Source of the DNA: Burkholderiales bacterium
Lineage (GTDB): Bacteria > Pseudomonadota > Gammaproteobacteria > Burkholderiales > SG8-41
Reading direction: 5' to 3'
Assembly: GCA_019635015.1 (NCBI GenBank)
Contig: JAHCAG010000005.1
Span: 74,810-138,809 of the forward strand
DNA length: 64,000 nucleotides
Below the pieces are notes generated by a model, which did not search any database, was not told the origin of the DNA, and saw only the letters and a program-made list of their open reading frames with translations. How positions within the stretch are numbered: the stretch's first letter is position 1; each line of letters opens with the position of its first letter. Made by a program: the position numbers and the translations under genes. Of the stretch, positions 63,714 through 64,000 are shown piece by piece.

Positions 63714-64000
63714 TCATTTTGCCAACTTATATAACGAAGACCAATCTTCCAAGTAAGTCGACAGATCTCGATCGCCAAGGACAATGCTTCCATCGACGAG
63801 CTGCTGTTTGTGTGCACGCATAAGGCCACGACCATCCAGGCAAACGTTACCTTTAGTTACCCATGGATAGAAGTGGTACAGCTTCGACTTGCCATGAATT
63901 ACGACTAGGCGGCGCAAGAGTTCTAGTGGGGGAATGACTACGAAACGCGGCTTTCTCTTGCGTTCGTGAGACACAAGGACGATTACCCAAAGATCGGCTG
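63714..64000 (-). CDS. Hypothetical protein, C-terminal part (partial at window edge)
   Basis: The frame is open from the window edge (63998, incomplete codon beyond) to the stop at 63714, about 95 residues; no start codon before the edge is required, so the real start may be outside. Readable stretches: KPRFVVIPPLELLRRLVVIH, LYHFYPWVTKGNVCLDGRGL and the end DLSTYLEDWSSLYKLAK. No family was recognised. Codon use is AT-richer than the chromosome average, hinting at acquisition. Confidence 0.5.
   Translation of the reverse strand, partial: ADLWVIVLVSHERKRKPRFVVIPPLELLRRLVVIHGKSKLYHFYPWVTKGNVCLDGRGLMRAHKQQLVDGSIVLGDRDLSTYLEDWSSLYKLAK

Overview
The window is a high-GC chromosomal segment of a Gram-negative bacterium, most likely a betaproteobacterium. 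The evidence is the gene order exbB-exbD-lpxK-Trm112-kdsB-adk, lipid A and KDO genes, five tripartite-tricarboxylate (Bug) receptors of the kind expanded in Burkholderiales relatives, intracellular PHB mobilisation genes and an EAL/GGDEF protein. No rRNA, tRNA, phage, IS element or CRISPR array was seen.

Layout. 0-5 kb: the end of a FIST-domain gene, a DUF599 membrane protein, and a TctA permease/Bug receptor/ornithine cyclodeaminase-like operon. 5-12.4 kb (minus strand): membrane H+-pyrophosphatase, a pyrophosphate-type phosphofructokinase, adk, kdsB, a Trm112 protein, lpxK, exbD and exbB. 12.8-27 kb: housekeeping genes (uup, SIMPL protein, xseA, GGDEF-EAL protein, cyclic-nucleotide-binding protein, alpha/beta hydrolase, miaA, mutL, pntA, pntB). 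27-34.6 kb: Bug receptor, class V aminotransferase, DUF3047 lipoprotein, amiC-tsaE, queG, haloacid dehalogenase-like protein and GNAT. 34.7-38.6 kb: an AT-richer block with a CoA-transferase, a Bug receptor and a LysR regulator, probably acquired. 38.6-47.7 kb: msrB, a quinone oxidoreductase and catabolic genes (CobW GTPase, Bug receptor, TIM-barrel protein, two GntR regulators, two amidohydrolases).

47.7-63.2 kb holds the main result: three genes that look broken by an in-frame TGA but read through as selenoproteins. They are a GrdB-like reductase (Sec159) next to a TauD/TfdA dioxygenase and a Bug receptor, a peroxiredoxin with Sec at the peroxidatic position (Sec46), and a UGSC-motif protein (Sec95) downstream of a conserved 345-residue partner. 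Each TGA is followed at the right distance by a candidate bacterial SECIS hairpin; the one in the GrdB-like gene has a perfect 6-bp stem and a GGTCT loop like that of E. coli fdhF. The sel genes must lie elsewhere in the genome. The same stretch has MATE, MFS and EamA transporters, RidA, YlqF, PHB depolymerase with 3-hydroxybutyrate dehydrogenase, a GST and a cupin.

Two layers of non-coding structure stand out. One is a 26-nt AT-rich motif (core AAGTATTTGTTTTTATTGAT) repeated almost unchanged at five intergenic sites; at one it fills the whole mutL-miaA gap up to the miaA start codon. The other is several inverted-repeat spacers (about 32.2, 60.2 and 62.4 kb).
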